Source: Rikenellaceae bacterium (lineage in GTDB: Bacteria; Bacteroidota; Bacteroidia; Bacteroidales; UBA932). Taken from it: a DNA stretch of 48,016 bases. The stretch's first letter is position 1. The number at the start of each line of letters is the position of its first letter. The position numbers and the translations under genes are program-made. Positions 1-9,044 of this stretch are shown here, piece after piece. Location: contig CAAGNP010000022.1 in the NCBI GenBank assembly GCA_900771335.1, positions 1-48,016 of the forward strand. Reading direction: 5' to 3'. The notes beneath the pieces are model-generated. The model saw only the letters and a program-made list of their open reading frames with translations. It was not told the origin of the DNA and ran no database searches.

Positions 1-888
<888 letters not shown>

Positions 889-936
889 TTTCTTATATTA
901 TTAAATTAAACAATTCCTTTGTTTCCAAAAATCGCG

Positions 937-944
937 CAAATTTA
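937..944 (-). promoter_or_regulatory. Putative -7 box of the gap promoter (TAAATTTG)
   Basis: Read on the minus strand this is TAAATTTG, an exact match to the Bacteroidota -7 consensus TAnnTTTG, 48 bases before the gap ATG. No clear TTTG -33 element is visible 19-21 bases upstream, so the call rests on the -7 box and its position in the divergent gap/surE intergenic region. Confidence 0.5.
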
Positions 945-967
945 TAAAATTTAGATATAAAATAAAC

Positions 968-975
968 TATCTTTG
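968..975 (+). promoter_or_regulatory. Putative -7 box of the surE-lpxB-dapF promoter (TATCTTTG)
   Basis: TATCTTTG matches TAnnTTTG exactly and sits 18 bases before the chosen surE ATG, implying a very short leader of about 10-12 bases. The -33 element is poor (TTTAG near 950). Its position supports starting surE at 994, because an upstream TTG start at 973 would lie inside the promoter. Confidence 0.5.
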
Positions 976-993
976 TGTAAGAAATTTTGGTGT

Positions 994-1776
994 ATGAACA
1001 GAAAAATCGAGATTTTAATTACTAACGACGACAGTGTAAAAGCCAAAGGTATAAACACTCTGGCCAAAATGATGATGCAGTATGGAAATGTCACAGTCGT
1101 GGGACCTGCCGAGCCACAATCAGGAAAATCTGCAGCACTCTCACTGGCTACTCCACAATACCTTAAGAAAATACACGAAGAGGACGGCTTGAGAATCTAC
1201 TCTTTCGAGGGGACCCCTGTGGACTGCATCAAACTGGCTATGAATGTATTTTTCAGAGATCGCCGCCCCGACCTCATAATGTCTGGTATCAACCATGGCC
1301 CCAATTTCTCGGTGGCATCCCTATACTCAGGGACACTTGGCGCCTGCATCGAGGGGACTCTCTACGAGGTACCATCCATCGGTTTTTCCATCAACACCCA
1401 CAGTGAGAATCCCGACTTCTCGTGCGTGGAACACTATGGCAAGATTATCCTGGACAAATTCTTCAAAGAGCCGCACGCCAAGGATGTCTACCTTAACATC
1501 AATTTCCCTAATCTTCCTGTAGAGGAGATACGAGGGATAAAGATGGCCCGCAGGGGCCTTGGAAGATGGATCAAGGAGTACGAGATCCGTCAGGACCAGG
1601 AGGGTGGAGAATACTTCTTCATGAAGGGTGAATTTGAGAACCTTGAAAACCAGCCCGAATTCGGCGACCACACACTCAATGTCTTAGGGAAATATGTAAC
1701 CATCGTCCCACATAAGATTGACACTACAGATTATAACGAAATAGAGAGACTCAGAGGGGTCTGGAATATAAAATAA
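994..1776 (+). CDS. surE: 5'/3'-nucleotidase SurE
   Basis: Metal-dependent phosphatase that dephosphorylates nucleoside monophosphates; cytosolic and linked to stationary-phase survival. The 260-residue protein has all SurE signatures. The N-terminal ILITNDDS carries the two metal-binding Asp (D12, D13), QSGKSAALS contributes the conserved Ser, and SGINHGPN gives the conserved Asn, followed by YSGTLGACIEG. The family usually has NDDG; here the position after the Asp pair is Ser. I chose the ATG at 994 (MNRKIEI) because it puts the motif at the usual distance from the N-terminus and leaves the promoter box outside the gene. It is followed after 9 bases by lpxB, so it heads a surE-lpxB-dapF operon. 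Length is normal for the family. Confidence 0.93.
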   Translation: MNRKIEILITNDDSVKAKGINTLAKMMMQYGNVTVVGPAEPQSGKSAALSLATPQYLKKIHEEDGLRIYSFEGTPVDCIKLAMNVFFRDRRPDLIMSGINHGPNFSVASLYSGTLGACIEGTLYEVPSIGFSINTHSENPDFSCVEHYGKIILDKFFKEPHAKDVYLNINFPNLPVEEIRGIKMARRGLGRWIKEYEIRQDQEGGEYFFMKGEFENLENQPEFGDHTLNVLGKYVTIVPHKIDTTDYNEIERLRGVWNIK

Positions 1777-1785
1777 CACTATCAC

Positions 1786-2928
1786 ATGAGATATTACATC
1801 ATTGCAGGGGAAGCTTCCGGAGATCTTCATGGATCAAATCTCATGAAGGGACTGTATGCAGCAGACCCTGAATGCGATGTAAGATTTTGGGGTGGCGACA
1901 AGATGGCCTCAGTGGGGGGAAAAATGGTCCGCCACTACAAGGAGACAGCAGTAATGGGATTTGTAGAGGTTCTGGCCAAGGCCGGCAAAGTGCTCAACAA
2001 TCTCTCTCGCTGCAAAAAGGATATCCTCGAATACAGACCTGATGTGGTAATCCTTATCGACTACGCAGGATTCAATCTCAAAATAGCCAGATTCGCCAAG
2101 AAACACGGCATCAGAACATTCTACTATATCGCCCCTAAAGTATGGGCGTGGAAAGAGGGGCGTCTGAAGAACCTCCGCCGCGATGTGGACAAACTCTTCA
2201 TCATCTTCCCCTTTGAGATAGAGTATTTCCAGAAGAAAAATATCGACGTCATCTATCGGGGAAACCCTCTTATCGACAGCATCGCCAACCACAGATGCAC
2301 CCACGAATCGAGGGAGGAATTCCTTCAGAGACATTCACTTGAGGACAAACCCATCATCGCCCTTCTCGCGGGAAGCCGTAAGAATGAGATCGGGTGGCTC
2401 CTCCCCCGCTATGTGGAGGCAGTCAGACTGATGCCTCAAGAATACCAGTTCATATTGGCCGGAGCCCCTTCAATAGAGGAGGAGTACTACTCCAAATTCA
2501 TCTCCGGAACCAATATAAAACTCATCAAGGATGACACCTATGGTGCAATCAAACACGCAGAGGCAGCGGTGGTTGCATCGGGAACCGCCAGCCTCGAAAC
2601 TGCTCTCATAGGGACACCACAGGTGGTTTGCTACGGAGGAAACCCCATAACAATATGGATTGCAAAACAATTCATTCTCCGCTCCGGATCGATCTCCTAC
2701 ATCTCTCTTGGCAACCTTATAATCAACAAACTTGCCTTCAGGGAGCTTATCCAGGAAGAATGTACCGGCAAGACCATTTCAGACGAAGTGCAGAGACTCA
2801 CCTCCGACTCCGCCTACAGAGAGGAGATGATAAACAAATACGGTGAAATACGCCAGGCGCTCGGCAATGAGGGGGCATCTGTAAAAATCGCCAAAGCAAT
2901 GATTGAAGAACTTAAAAACAACAAATAA
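1786..2928 (+). CDS. lpxB: Lipid-A-disaccharide synthase
   Basis: GT19 glycosyltransferase that joins UDP-2,3-diacylglucosamine to lipid X to form the disaccharide of lipid A, at the inner face of the cytoplasmic membrane. At 380 residues it has the usual length. The N-terminus reads YYIIAGEASGDLHGSNLM, the hallmark GEASGDLHG motif. FWGGDKM, the YYIAPKVWAWKEGR core, the GNPLID and LLAGSRKNEI motifs, and SGTASLETAL near residue 270 are all in family order. It lies between surE (9-base gap) and dapF (1-base gap), so the three are probably one transcript. Together with the YidC form nearby it indicates a Gram-negative outer membrane. Confidence 0.96.
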   Translation: MRYYIIAGEASGDLHGSNLMKGLYAADPECDVRFWGGDKMASVGGKMVRHYKETAVMGFVEVLAKAGKVLNNLSRCKKDILEYRPDVVILIDYAGFNLKIARFAKKHGIRTFYYIAPKVWAWKEGRLKNLRRDVDKLFIIFPFEIEYFQKKNIDVIYRGNPLIDSIANHRCTHESREEFLQRHSLEDKPIIALLAGSRKNEIGWLLPRYVEAVRLMPQEYQFILAGAPSIEEEYYSKFISGTNIKLIKDDTYGAIKHAEAAVVASGTASLETALIGTPQVVCYGGNPITIWIAKQFILRSGSISYISLGNLIINKLAFRELIQEECTGKTISDEVQRLTSDSAYREEMINKYGEIRQALGNEGASVKIAKAMIEELKNNK

Positions 2929-2929
2929 A

Positions 2930-3727
2930 GTGAAAGCATACAAATACCAGGGTGCGGGCAATGACTTTGTCATTTTTGACAACCGCGCAGGAGATATCAA
3001 TCTCAATGACAGCCAAATCAGACTTCTATGTGACCGCCGCTACGGCATAGGTGCAGACGGTCTTATGCTGCTTAATGCCCCTAAAAGTGCAGACAGGGAT
3101 TTCGAAATGAAGTTCTACAATGCTAATGGTTTTGAAGGGGATATGTGCGGCAATGGAGCAAGATGTCTTGTCGCTTTTGCATACCATAGGGGTCTCCCCT
3201 CTTTCCGCTTCGACGCACGCGACGGATACCATGAGGGCTTTGTACTTGAAGGGAGCAGCAAAAGGTGCATAATCCGAGTAAAAATCAAAGATGTAAAGAC
3301 CATCTACAAATACTCTGACAACATGTACTACGCCGACACAGGGGTAGACCACGTAGTGCAGTTTAGAGACGACCTTGACACCATGAATATAGAAAAAGAT
3401 GGCCCATATTGGAGATACCATAAAGATTTCCCTAACGGGACCAATGTAAACTTCATCCAGGAGAAAGAGGATGGTCTACATGTCCGCACATGGGAGAGAG
3501 GTGTGGAGGCCGAGACTTACGCTTGCGGTACAGGCTGTACAGCATCTGCCATCTCAGCATACAAAGAGGGGCTCAAATGCTGCACCGTATCGGAAGACGG
3601 CACCATCAAGTACACAGTCAAAACCCTTAAGGACACTTTGGCAATCGACTTCAAAGAGGACTTGACCAATGTCTACCTTACAGGTCCTGCCACATTCGTA
3701 TTTGAGACAGATATCGATATCGACTAA
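2930..3727 (+). CDS. dapF: Diaminopimelate epimerase
   Basis: PLP-independent racemase converting LL- to meso-diaminopimelate, for lysine and peptidoglycan. It uses two active-site Cys, both present here: C73 in GDMCGNGARC and C199 in YACGTGCTAS. The GAGNDFVIFDN motif lies at the N-terminus. I chose GTG at 2930, one base after the lpxB stop. This gives MKAYKYQGAGNDF and a 265-residue protein that starts where family members start. A TTG at 2903 would overlap lpxB by 26 bases and add nine residues unlike the family. It is the last gene of surE-lpxB-dapF and is followed by a strong hairpin with a T run. LysA, the next user of meso-diaminopimelate, is encoded at 13.7-14.9 kb. Confidence 0.95.
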   Translation: MKAYKYQGAGNDFVIFDNRAGDINLNDSQIRLLCDRRYGIGADGLMLLNAPKSADRDFEMKFYNANGFEGDMCGNGARCLVAFAYHRGLPSFRFDARDGYHEGFVLEGSSKRCIIRVKIKDVKTIYKYSDNMYYADTGVDHVVQFRDDLDTMNIEKDGPYWRYHKDFPNGTNVNFIQEKEDGLHVRTWERGVEAETYACGTGCTASAISAYKEGLKCCTVSEDGTIKYTVKTLKDTLAIDFKEDLTNVYLTGPATFVFETDIDID

Positions 3728-3745
3728 AGCAAAAGTTATCAGGAC

Positions 3746-3799
3746 AAAGCACTCCCGCGTTCATTTTTCGTCAAAATCGAACGCGGGAGTGCTTTTTTT
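3746..3799 (+). terminator. Strong intrinsic terminator after dapF
   Basis: Arms 3746-3762 and 3779-3795 are a perfect 17-base inverted repeat (arm AAAGCACTCCCGCGTTC), with a 16-base loop and a run of seven T (3793-3799) closing it. It lies between convergent dapF and yggS. The left arm can also pair with a second downstream arm at 3824-3839 (see findings). Confidence 0.88.
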
Positions 3800-3854
3800 A
3801 GGGTGTCGCGCTCAAAATTGGCCAAAAATGAACGCGGGAATATACCAATATAGT

Positions 3855-4544
3855 TTACTGGTTGTAGTTACGGTCACCGAAGATGGATGTGCCGATACGG
3901 ACCATAGTGCTACCCATCTGGGCTGCGATGTGGTAATCACCGGACATTCCGAAAGAGAGTTCAGAAAAGTTATTCAGGAATGGATAGCTTCTCTTTTTTA
4001 TTTCGTCCATTAAAGATGTAATCTTTGAGAACTCTGCTCTGATCTGAGTCTCATCATCGACAAAGGACGCCATACCCATAAGCCCCTTGAAAGTGACACT
4101 GGAGAGTCTTTCCTGAAGATGGGGATATGAAGAGACCCTGTCAAAGAGGTCCAGAATCTCATCGGCGGAGAAACCTTGTTTGGACTCCTCCTGTGCGATA
4201 AAAAGTTCCAGGAGAAGGTCAGTATGGTAACCATGTTTCCTGGCATAATCAGCCACCTCCAGAAGGAGTCTCTCAGAATCAATAGAGTGAATGAGTTTGG
4301 TATATGGCACTACCATCTTGATCTTATTGGTCTGAAGATGACCTATGAAGTGCCATTGGATATCGTTTGGAAGTGACTCCGCCTTAAGTTTCAACTCTTG
4401 TGGGCGGCTCTCCGCAAATACCCTCTGACCTGCCTCGTATGCCTCCTGAATGGCTTCGGCTGGCTTAAATTTGGAAACTGCCACCAACTTTGTCGATGGC
4501 GGCAGTTCCTTATTGATTTGAAGTATTTTCTCTTTAATACCCAT
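3855..4544 (-). CDS. YggS family pyridoxal phosphate homeostasis protein
   Basis: Cytosolic PLP-binding protein with a single alanine-racemase-like TIM barrel and no known enzymatic reaction. The family buffers PLP and affects amino-acid and vitamin B6 balance. The 229-residue protein has the PLP lysine in LVAVSKFKP (K25), the WHFIGHLQTNK motif near residue 80, and the C-terminal LSFGMSGDYHIAA and GSTMVRIGTSIFG phosphate-binding motifs. FAESRPQE replaces the FGENYVQE of proteobacterial members. Its start ATG overlaps the yidC stop by one base (TAATG), so it is translated as the last gene of DUF349-yidC-yggS. A pdxB gene for PLP synthesis is also in the window but not linked. Confidence 0.93.
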   Translation of the reverse strand: MGIKEKILQINKELPPSTKLVAVSKFKPAEAIQEAYEAGQRVFAESRPQELKLKAESLPNDIQWHFIGHLQTNKIKMVVPYTKLIHSIDSERLLLEVADYARKHGYHTDLLLELFIAQEESKQGFSADEILDLFDRVSSYPHLQERLSSVTFKGLMGMASFVDDETQIRAEFSKITSLMDEIKKRSYPFLNNFSELSFGMSGDYHIAAQMGSTMVRIGTSIFGDRNYNQ

Positions 4545-6418
4545 TATCTGCGTTTTTGTTGGGCTTGCTGCTGTTTAAGCATCTCCTGCTGGGCCTTGGC
4601 TGCCTCTTCAAGTCTTTGCTGGAATTTTGATTTTGGTTTGGTCTTAGCCTTGGCTTTATTTGCCTGAATCTGGGCAAGAATCTTATCCTCATCGATGAAG
4701 AATCTGCGGATAACCCATGTCAACAACATGGTGATAAGGTTAGAAAGCATGTAGTAGTAACTCAATGCACTTGAAAGGTTGTTACAGATAAACAACATCA
4801 TAATTGGCATAAAGTATAGCTGCATAGCCTTCATACCAGGCATCATATTGGCATCTCCACCTTGCTGCTCCAACATGCTCTTAGAGTAGAAATACATAGT
4901 AAGGGCCACCAATATGGCAAACAGGCTGACGTGATCACCATACAATGGAATGCTGAATGGCAAATCGATGATAGAGTCATATGCACTCAAGTCATCTACC
5001 CACAGGAATGATTGCTGACGAAGCTCAATAGATGCGGGGAAGAATCGGAACATCGCAAACAGGATAGGGAACTGGAACAACATAGGAAGGCAACCGCCCA
5101 TCATGCTCACACCACTTGACCTGTAGAGCTCCTGCATAGCCTGCTGTTTCTTAAGGGCATCCTCCTGTTTAGGATATTTTGCATTGATCTTATCGATCTC
5201 AGGTCTGATAACCCTCATCTTCGCAGATGACACAAAAGACTTGATGGTAAATGGTGAGATCACTATCTTAAGCATAATGGTCATCAAAAGGATGATGATA
5301 CCATAGCTTGCAATAAATTTGCTCAAGAAGTCAAATGTAGGGATGATGACGATTCTGTTGATCCAGTTTACAAGCCAACCGCCAAGAGGGATAATTTTCT
5401 CATACTCCTGGTCATATTGTTTAAGGGTCTTGAAGTGGTTAGGACCATAATAGAACTCAAATGGGATAGTCACAGCATTTCCTGAAGGTTCATATCCGAT
5501 CTGCATACTTGCATTACACTGCATCAGATTGTGTGATGAATCACCATCCTTGAAGAACGCATAAGAGAGATTACCTGAAGTAAAGTCACCTTTAGCTCTA
5601 AGGATAGCTGAGAAGAACTGCTGTTGGAAAGCAAACCATGAAATCTTGGTAGTAAGCTCTTTTGAAGCAGACTCTCTTCTCAGACCAAGGTTCTCCACCT
5701 CATCACCAGGATATCTGTAGTCGATAGTAGAGTAATTGCGCTCATTGTCATACCCTTTTTCAAGTCTTGGTATGTTCAGTCTCCAATTCACATCAAACTG
5801 GGTAGCATTCTGTGAAATGTACTGATCCATATTTACAAGTTTGAAATCGAAATCCACGAGGTAGCTGTCGTTATGAAGCTTGTATTGGTGCTCCACATAC
5901 GAATCCTCATCAAAATTCAATCTCATAACCAAAGACGAATCGTTGTGGGATACCATATCATAAGTAAAGTTCTTGGTATTTATCATCTGATATGTGTAGA
6001 ACTCCACTCCGAAATCACTCTGCCCCTCTTTTACAAGATTTAGGGCAAGGCTGTCGTAGGTATAATAATCCTTTATCACCACATCATACACCTGACCACC
6101 TCTGGTAGTGTAGGTAGCTTTGATCTTATCATTCTCCAAAGTGTAGTACTTGGCTGGTGCATTGTGTGATGCTTCAAGCAAAGTATCTTTGTAAGTGTAT
6201 GAATATTGTCCTTTAGAGGGGTTTGCTGCCATCTCGGCACCTTCAGCCTCCGCTTTTGCTGCCATCTCAGCAGCGTATTCCAAGGCTCTTACCTGTGCGA
6301 TAGAGTCCTGCTCCATCTGGTAAGCTCTCTGAGCCTCAAACTGTTTCTTGTTGTAAACACTAAAACCGATCAGAATTGCTCCGATAAGGAGCATACCGAT
6401 AAGGGTATTCTTACTCAT
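4544..6418 (-). CDS. yidC: Membrane protein insertase YidC
   Basis: Oxa1/YidC insertase that inserts and folds inner-membrane proteins, alone or with Sec. At 624 residues it is the Bacteroidota form. An N-terminal membrane anchor (MSKNTLIGMLLIGAILIGFS) is followed by a large periplasmic domain (about 60-340), then the conserved five-helix core. That core contains YGIIILLMTIMLKI, the cytoplasmic loop YPKQEDALKKQQAM and GGCLPMLFQFPILFAMF. The C-terminal tail is rich in Lys, Ala and Gln (AKAKTKPKSK) and could contact the ribosome. It follows the DUF349 gene by 16 bases and overlaps yggS by one base. A substrate link to the V-ATPase K or I subunits is plausible but only inferred. Confidence 0.96.
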   Translation of the reverse strand: MSKNTLIGMLLIGAILIGFSVYNKKQFEAQRAYQMEQDSIAQVRALEYAAEMAAKAEAEGAEMAANPSKGQYSYTYKDTLLEASHNAPAKYYTLENDKIKATYTTRGGQVYDVVIKDYYTYDSLALNLVKEGQSDFGVEFYTYQMINTKNFTYDMVSHNDSSLVMRLNFDEDSYVEHQYKLHNDSYLVDFDFKLVNMDQYISQNATQFDVNWRLNIPRLEKGYDNERNYSTIDYRYPGDEVENLGLRRESASKELTTKISWFAFQQQFFSAILRAKGDFTSGNLSYAFFKDGDSSHNLMQCNASMQIGYEPSGNAVTIPFEFYYGPNHFKTLKQYDQEYEKIIPLGGWLVNWINRIVIIPTFDFLSKFIASYGIIILLMTIMLKIVISPFTIKSFVSSAKMRVIRPEIDKINAKYPKQEDALKKQQAMQELYRSSGVSMMGGCLPMLFQFPILFAMFRFFPASIELRQQSFLWVDDLSAYDSIIDLPFSIPLYGDHVSLFAILVALTMYFYSKSMLEQQGGDANMMPGMKAMQLYFMPIMMLFICNNLSSALSYYYMLSNLITMLLTWVIRRFFIDEDKILAQIQANKAKAKTKPKSKFQQRLEEAAKAQQEMLKQQQAQQKRR

Positions 6419-6434
6419 CTCTAACTATTAAATA

Positions 6435-8282
6435 TTATTCAAACTGATTGTCAATCTCTTTAATCTTCTCTTCCAACTCAGCAAGTTCGGCTTTAGCTGC
6501 CTCAATCTTCTTCGATAGCTCTTTAACAAGTGCATCTGCATTTTTAGAGCTTGCGAAGAAACCGATATTGTTTTCGTAAGTAGCAATTTCAGACTCTTTC
6601 TTGCGGAATTTCTGAACCAATTTTTCACGCTCTGTGCGTAGAGGGTTAGTCTCTTTGCCACCACCCCTTCTTGAGCGTGACACACCGTGGAATTTGGAGT
6701 TAAGGGCCTCTTTGAACATAGCCTGAACTTTTTCTTTCTCCTTGAATGGAACAAAACCGATCTCGTTCCATCTGTTCATGAACTCTTTCATAGCCTCTGC
6801 ATCAGATGCTCTATCTTCTGGTTCATAAGCTTTGATCTCCTCGATAATGGCAAGTTTCTTATTCAAGTTCTCAACATATTGAGGATCTACACCACCGTAG
6901 TTTTTCTCTTTGTTGTCAAAGAAATAGTCACAGGCAGATCTGAATCTGTTCCAGATCTGATCAGATTTCTTGCGTGATACAGGGCCGATCTCTTTCCATT
7001 GTTTCTGAAGGTTGATAAGATCTTCTGTAGTCTTCTTCCAGTCTGTGCTCTCTTTCATAGCCTCAGCCTGCTCACATAGAGCGATCTTCTGCTCCATGTT
7101 TCTGGTCATCTGATCTTTGAATTGAGAGTAGTATTCTCTCTTTCTGTTATAGAACTGGTCACATGCAGCTCTGAAACGGTCATATATCTTCTGGTTGTCT
7201 TTCTTGGATGCGAAGCCTATGCTCTTCCACTCTTTCTGAAGACCTTCAAGCTCTTTTGAGTACTCATTCCAAGTGTTTGATTCAGCCACTTCACGTGCTG
7301 CAATCTCTTCAGCTTTTTCACATAGGACAGTCTTTGCTGCCAAGTTCACTTTCTGGTCAGCTTTGATTTTCTCAAAGTATGCCTGATGTTTTTTATTCAC
7401 TTGTGATGTAGCCACTTTGAATCTCTCCCAGATAGCCTCTCTGTGCTCTTTCTCTACAGGTCCGAACTCTTTCCACTCTTCGTGAAGCTTCTGTAGGGTA
7501 GCGAATGCGTTGATAACATTCTCCTCCTCTACCAATTTCTCAGCTTTCTCACAAAGGGCAACTTTAGCTTCAAGGTTTTTCTTGAAATCCAAGTCACGAA
7601 GTTCGTTATTGATTTTCACGTAATCGTAGAACATCTCCACATAGTGCTGATAGCTGTCGTATACATCCTTCACTTTTGCTTGTGGCACAGGACCTGACTC
7701 ACGCCATCTTGTCTGCAATGATCTGAATTTAGGGAAAGTGGTAACGATATCCTCCTGAGTCTCAACAAGGGCTTTCAACTCCTCGATAATCTGTTTCTTA
7801 ACCTCAAGGTTCTCATCTTTCTTCTTCTCCACTTGTTGGATATGGACAGATCTCAGGGATTTGTATTTTGCAAAAATCTCTTTGAAACCTCTTTCGATCT
7901 CTGCAAATGGATTCTCTGAAACCTTCTCTTCTACCTCTGCAGCCTCTTCTGCCTCAGCTGCCACATCCTCTGCCGGTACTACAAATCCGGCAGCAATCTT
8001 CTCTTTCTTAAGTGTTTTGTAGAAGATAGCCTTGATTGGTTCTGCATATTTGTACATCTCCTGCTGATCTCCTTTCTCGACCAAGGACTCAAAGAGTGTG
8101 ACTATCTCTTTCAAACTCTTATTAGCCAAGTCGTGAAGGATCTCTTCGCTAATGAGAGAAACTTCCTCCTCAATTTGATTGTTCTCAATAATTTCTTCAG
8201 TAGTTTCAAGGACAGGAACATTTTGTTCTACAACTTCCTCGAATTGCCCCTCAGGAGCAGTGATTTTAGTTTCTTCGCTCAT
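6435..8282 (-). CDS. DUF349 repeat coiled-coil protein
   Basis: Cytosolic, highly charged 615-residue protein of unknown molecular function. An acidic N-terminal third is followed by five copies of the DUF349 helical repeat, recognisable by LQxxWxxxGxV then FRxACDxFF-like helices. They begin at about residues 186, 263, 340, 410 and 488; LQKQWKEIGPV in the fourth is the cleanest. The last ~60 residues (KELSKKIEAAKAELAEL) are a predicted coiled coil. The start is the ATG at 8282 (MSEETK); a TTG four codons upstream is less likely. It is the first gene of DUF349-yidC-yggS and has a TATATTTG promoter box. The family is widespread in Bacteroidota; its function is not established, and I do not infer one beyond a scaffold-like architecture. 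Confidence 0.88.
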   Translation of the reverse strand: MSEETKITAPEGQFEEVVEQNVPVLETTEEIIENNQIEEEVSLISEEILHDLANKSLKEIVTLFESLVEKGDQQEMYKYAEPIKAIFYKTLKKEKIAAGFVVPAEDVAAEAEEAAEVEEKVSENPFAEIERGFKEIFAKYKSLRSVHIQQVEKKKDENLEVKKQIIEELKALVETQEDIVTTFPKFRSLQTRWRESGPVPQAKVKDVYDSYQHYVEMFYDYVKINNELRDLDFKKNLEAKVALCEKAEKLVEEENVINAFATLQKLHEEWKEFGPVEKEHREAIWERFKVATSQVNKKHQAYFEKIKADQKVNLAAKTVLCEKAEEIAAREVAESNTWNEYSKELEGLQKEWKSIGFASKKDNQKIYDRFRAACDQFYNRKREYYSQFKDQMTRNMEQKIALCEQAEAMKESTDWKKTTEDLINLQKQWKEIGPVSRKKSDQIWNRFRSACDYFFDNKEKNYGGVDPQYVENLNKKLAIIEEIKAYEPEDRASDAEAMKEFMNRWNEIGFVPFKEKEKVQAMFKEALNSKFHGVSRSRRGGGKETNPLRTEREKLVQKFRKKESEIATYENNIGFFASSKNADALVKELSKKIEAAKAELAELEEKIKEIDNQFE

Positions 8283-8321
8283 AGTAGATGTCAATTACAT
8301 TAGTAAACATATTACAATCTG

Positions 8322-8329
8322 CAAATATA
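8322..8329 (-). promoter_or_regulatory. Putative -7 box for DUF349-yidC-yggS (TATATTTG)
   Basis: On the minus strand TATATTTG is an exact TAnnTTTG match 39 bases before the DUF349 ATG. It lies back to back with the trmD box at 8343-8350, only 13 bases away, so the two -7 regions share a very compact divergent promoter. No clear -33 element is seen. Confidence 0.5.
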
Positions 8330-8342
8330 CATTTATTTTTTC

Positions 8343-8350
8343 TAATTTTG
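8343..8350 (+). promoter_or_regulatory. Putative -7 box of trmD (TAATTTTG), leaderless geometry
   Basis: TAATTTTG matches TAnnTTTG and ends seven bases before the trmD ATG at 8358. The expected transcription start would fall at or within a base or two of the start codon, giving a leaderless or nearly leaderless mRNA. No SD is visible before the ATG. Confidence 0.5.
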
Positions 8351-8357
8351 CACCATT

Positions 8358-9041
8358 ATGAGAATAGATATTATATCAGCAGTACCCGATATTTTGAACA
8401 GCCCCCTAAACTACTCTATTATCAAGAGAGCGAAAGAGAAAGGGCTTGTGGAAATCAACATTGTAAACCTTCACGACTACGGCAAAGGGAACTACAAACA
8501 GATCGACGACTACTCATACGGAGGGGACGCCGGAATGGTCATTATGCCAGAGCCTCTTTACCGTGCCATTACAGATCTCACATCCCAAAGGGACTACGAC
8601 TATATCATCTATACCTCTCCCGATGGAGAGCTTCTTGACCAGCCAATGGCCAACACCCTATCTATCGCAGAGAACATTATTATCCTCTGCGGTCACTACA
8701 AAGGGATTGACCACCGTATCCGCGAACATCTGATTACCAAGGAGATATCTATTGGTAATTACGTATTGAGCGGAGGAGAGCTCGCAGCAGCTGTCATTTG
8801 CGACTCCATCATCCGTCTTATTCCAGGGGCAATCACAGATGAGATGTCTGCCCTCAGCGACTCATTCCAGGATGGACTCCTCGCTCCCCCGATCTACACC
8901 AGACCTGCCAATTTCAACGGCTGGGAAGTTCCCCCTGTCCTTCTTTCGGGCAACACAAAACTTATCAGAGAGTGGCAAGAACAAAAAGCTCTCGAGCGTA
9001 CCCGAGAGCTTAGACCTGAACTTCTGGAAAATCTGGAATAG
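8358..9041 (+). CDS. trmD: tRNA (guanine37-N1)-methyltransferase
   Basis: SPOUT-class methyltransferase that makes m1G37 in tRNAs reading CCN, CUN and CGG-type codons, preventing +1 frameshifting; cytosolic homodimer. The 227-residue protein starts MRIDIISAVPDIL. It has SYGGDAGMVIMPEPLYRA, the trefoil-knot AdoMet site (ILCGHYKGIDHRI, ISIGNYVLSGGELAA), and DSFQDGLLAPPIYTRP with the Asp of the catalytic EDSF-type motif. VPPVLLSGN is near the C-terminus. It is a little shorter than the 255-residue E. coli protein. Usually trmD sits with rpsP-rimM-rplS; here it stands alone, divergent from the DUF349 gene and convergent with the polyferredoxin gene only three bases away. Confidence 0.95.
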   Translation: MRIDIISAVPDILNSPLNYSIIKRAKEKGLVEINIVNLHDYGKGNYKQIDDYSYGGDAGMVIMPEPLYRAITDLTSQRDYDYIIYTSPDGELLDQPMANTLSIAENIIILCGHYKGIDHRIREHLITKEISIGNYVLSGGELAAAVICDSIIRLIPGAITDEMSALSDSFQDGLLAPPIYTRPANFNGWEVPPVLLSGNTKLIREWQEQKALERTRELRPELLENLE

Positions 9042-9044
9042 TAA

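Noticed and set aside
2903..2929. TTG start of dapF overlapping lpxB
   Set aside because: Adds nine residues not expected in the family; GTG at 2930 directly follows the lpxB stop and gives the normal N-terminus.
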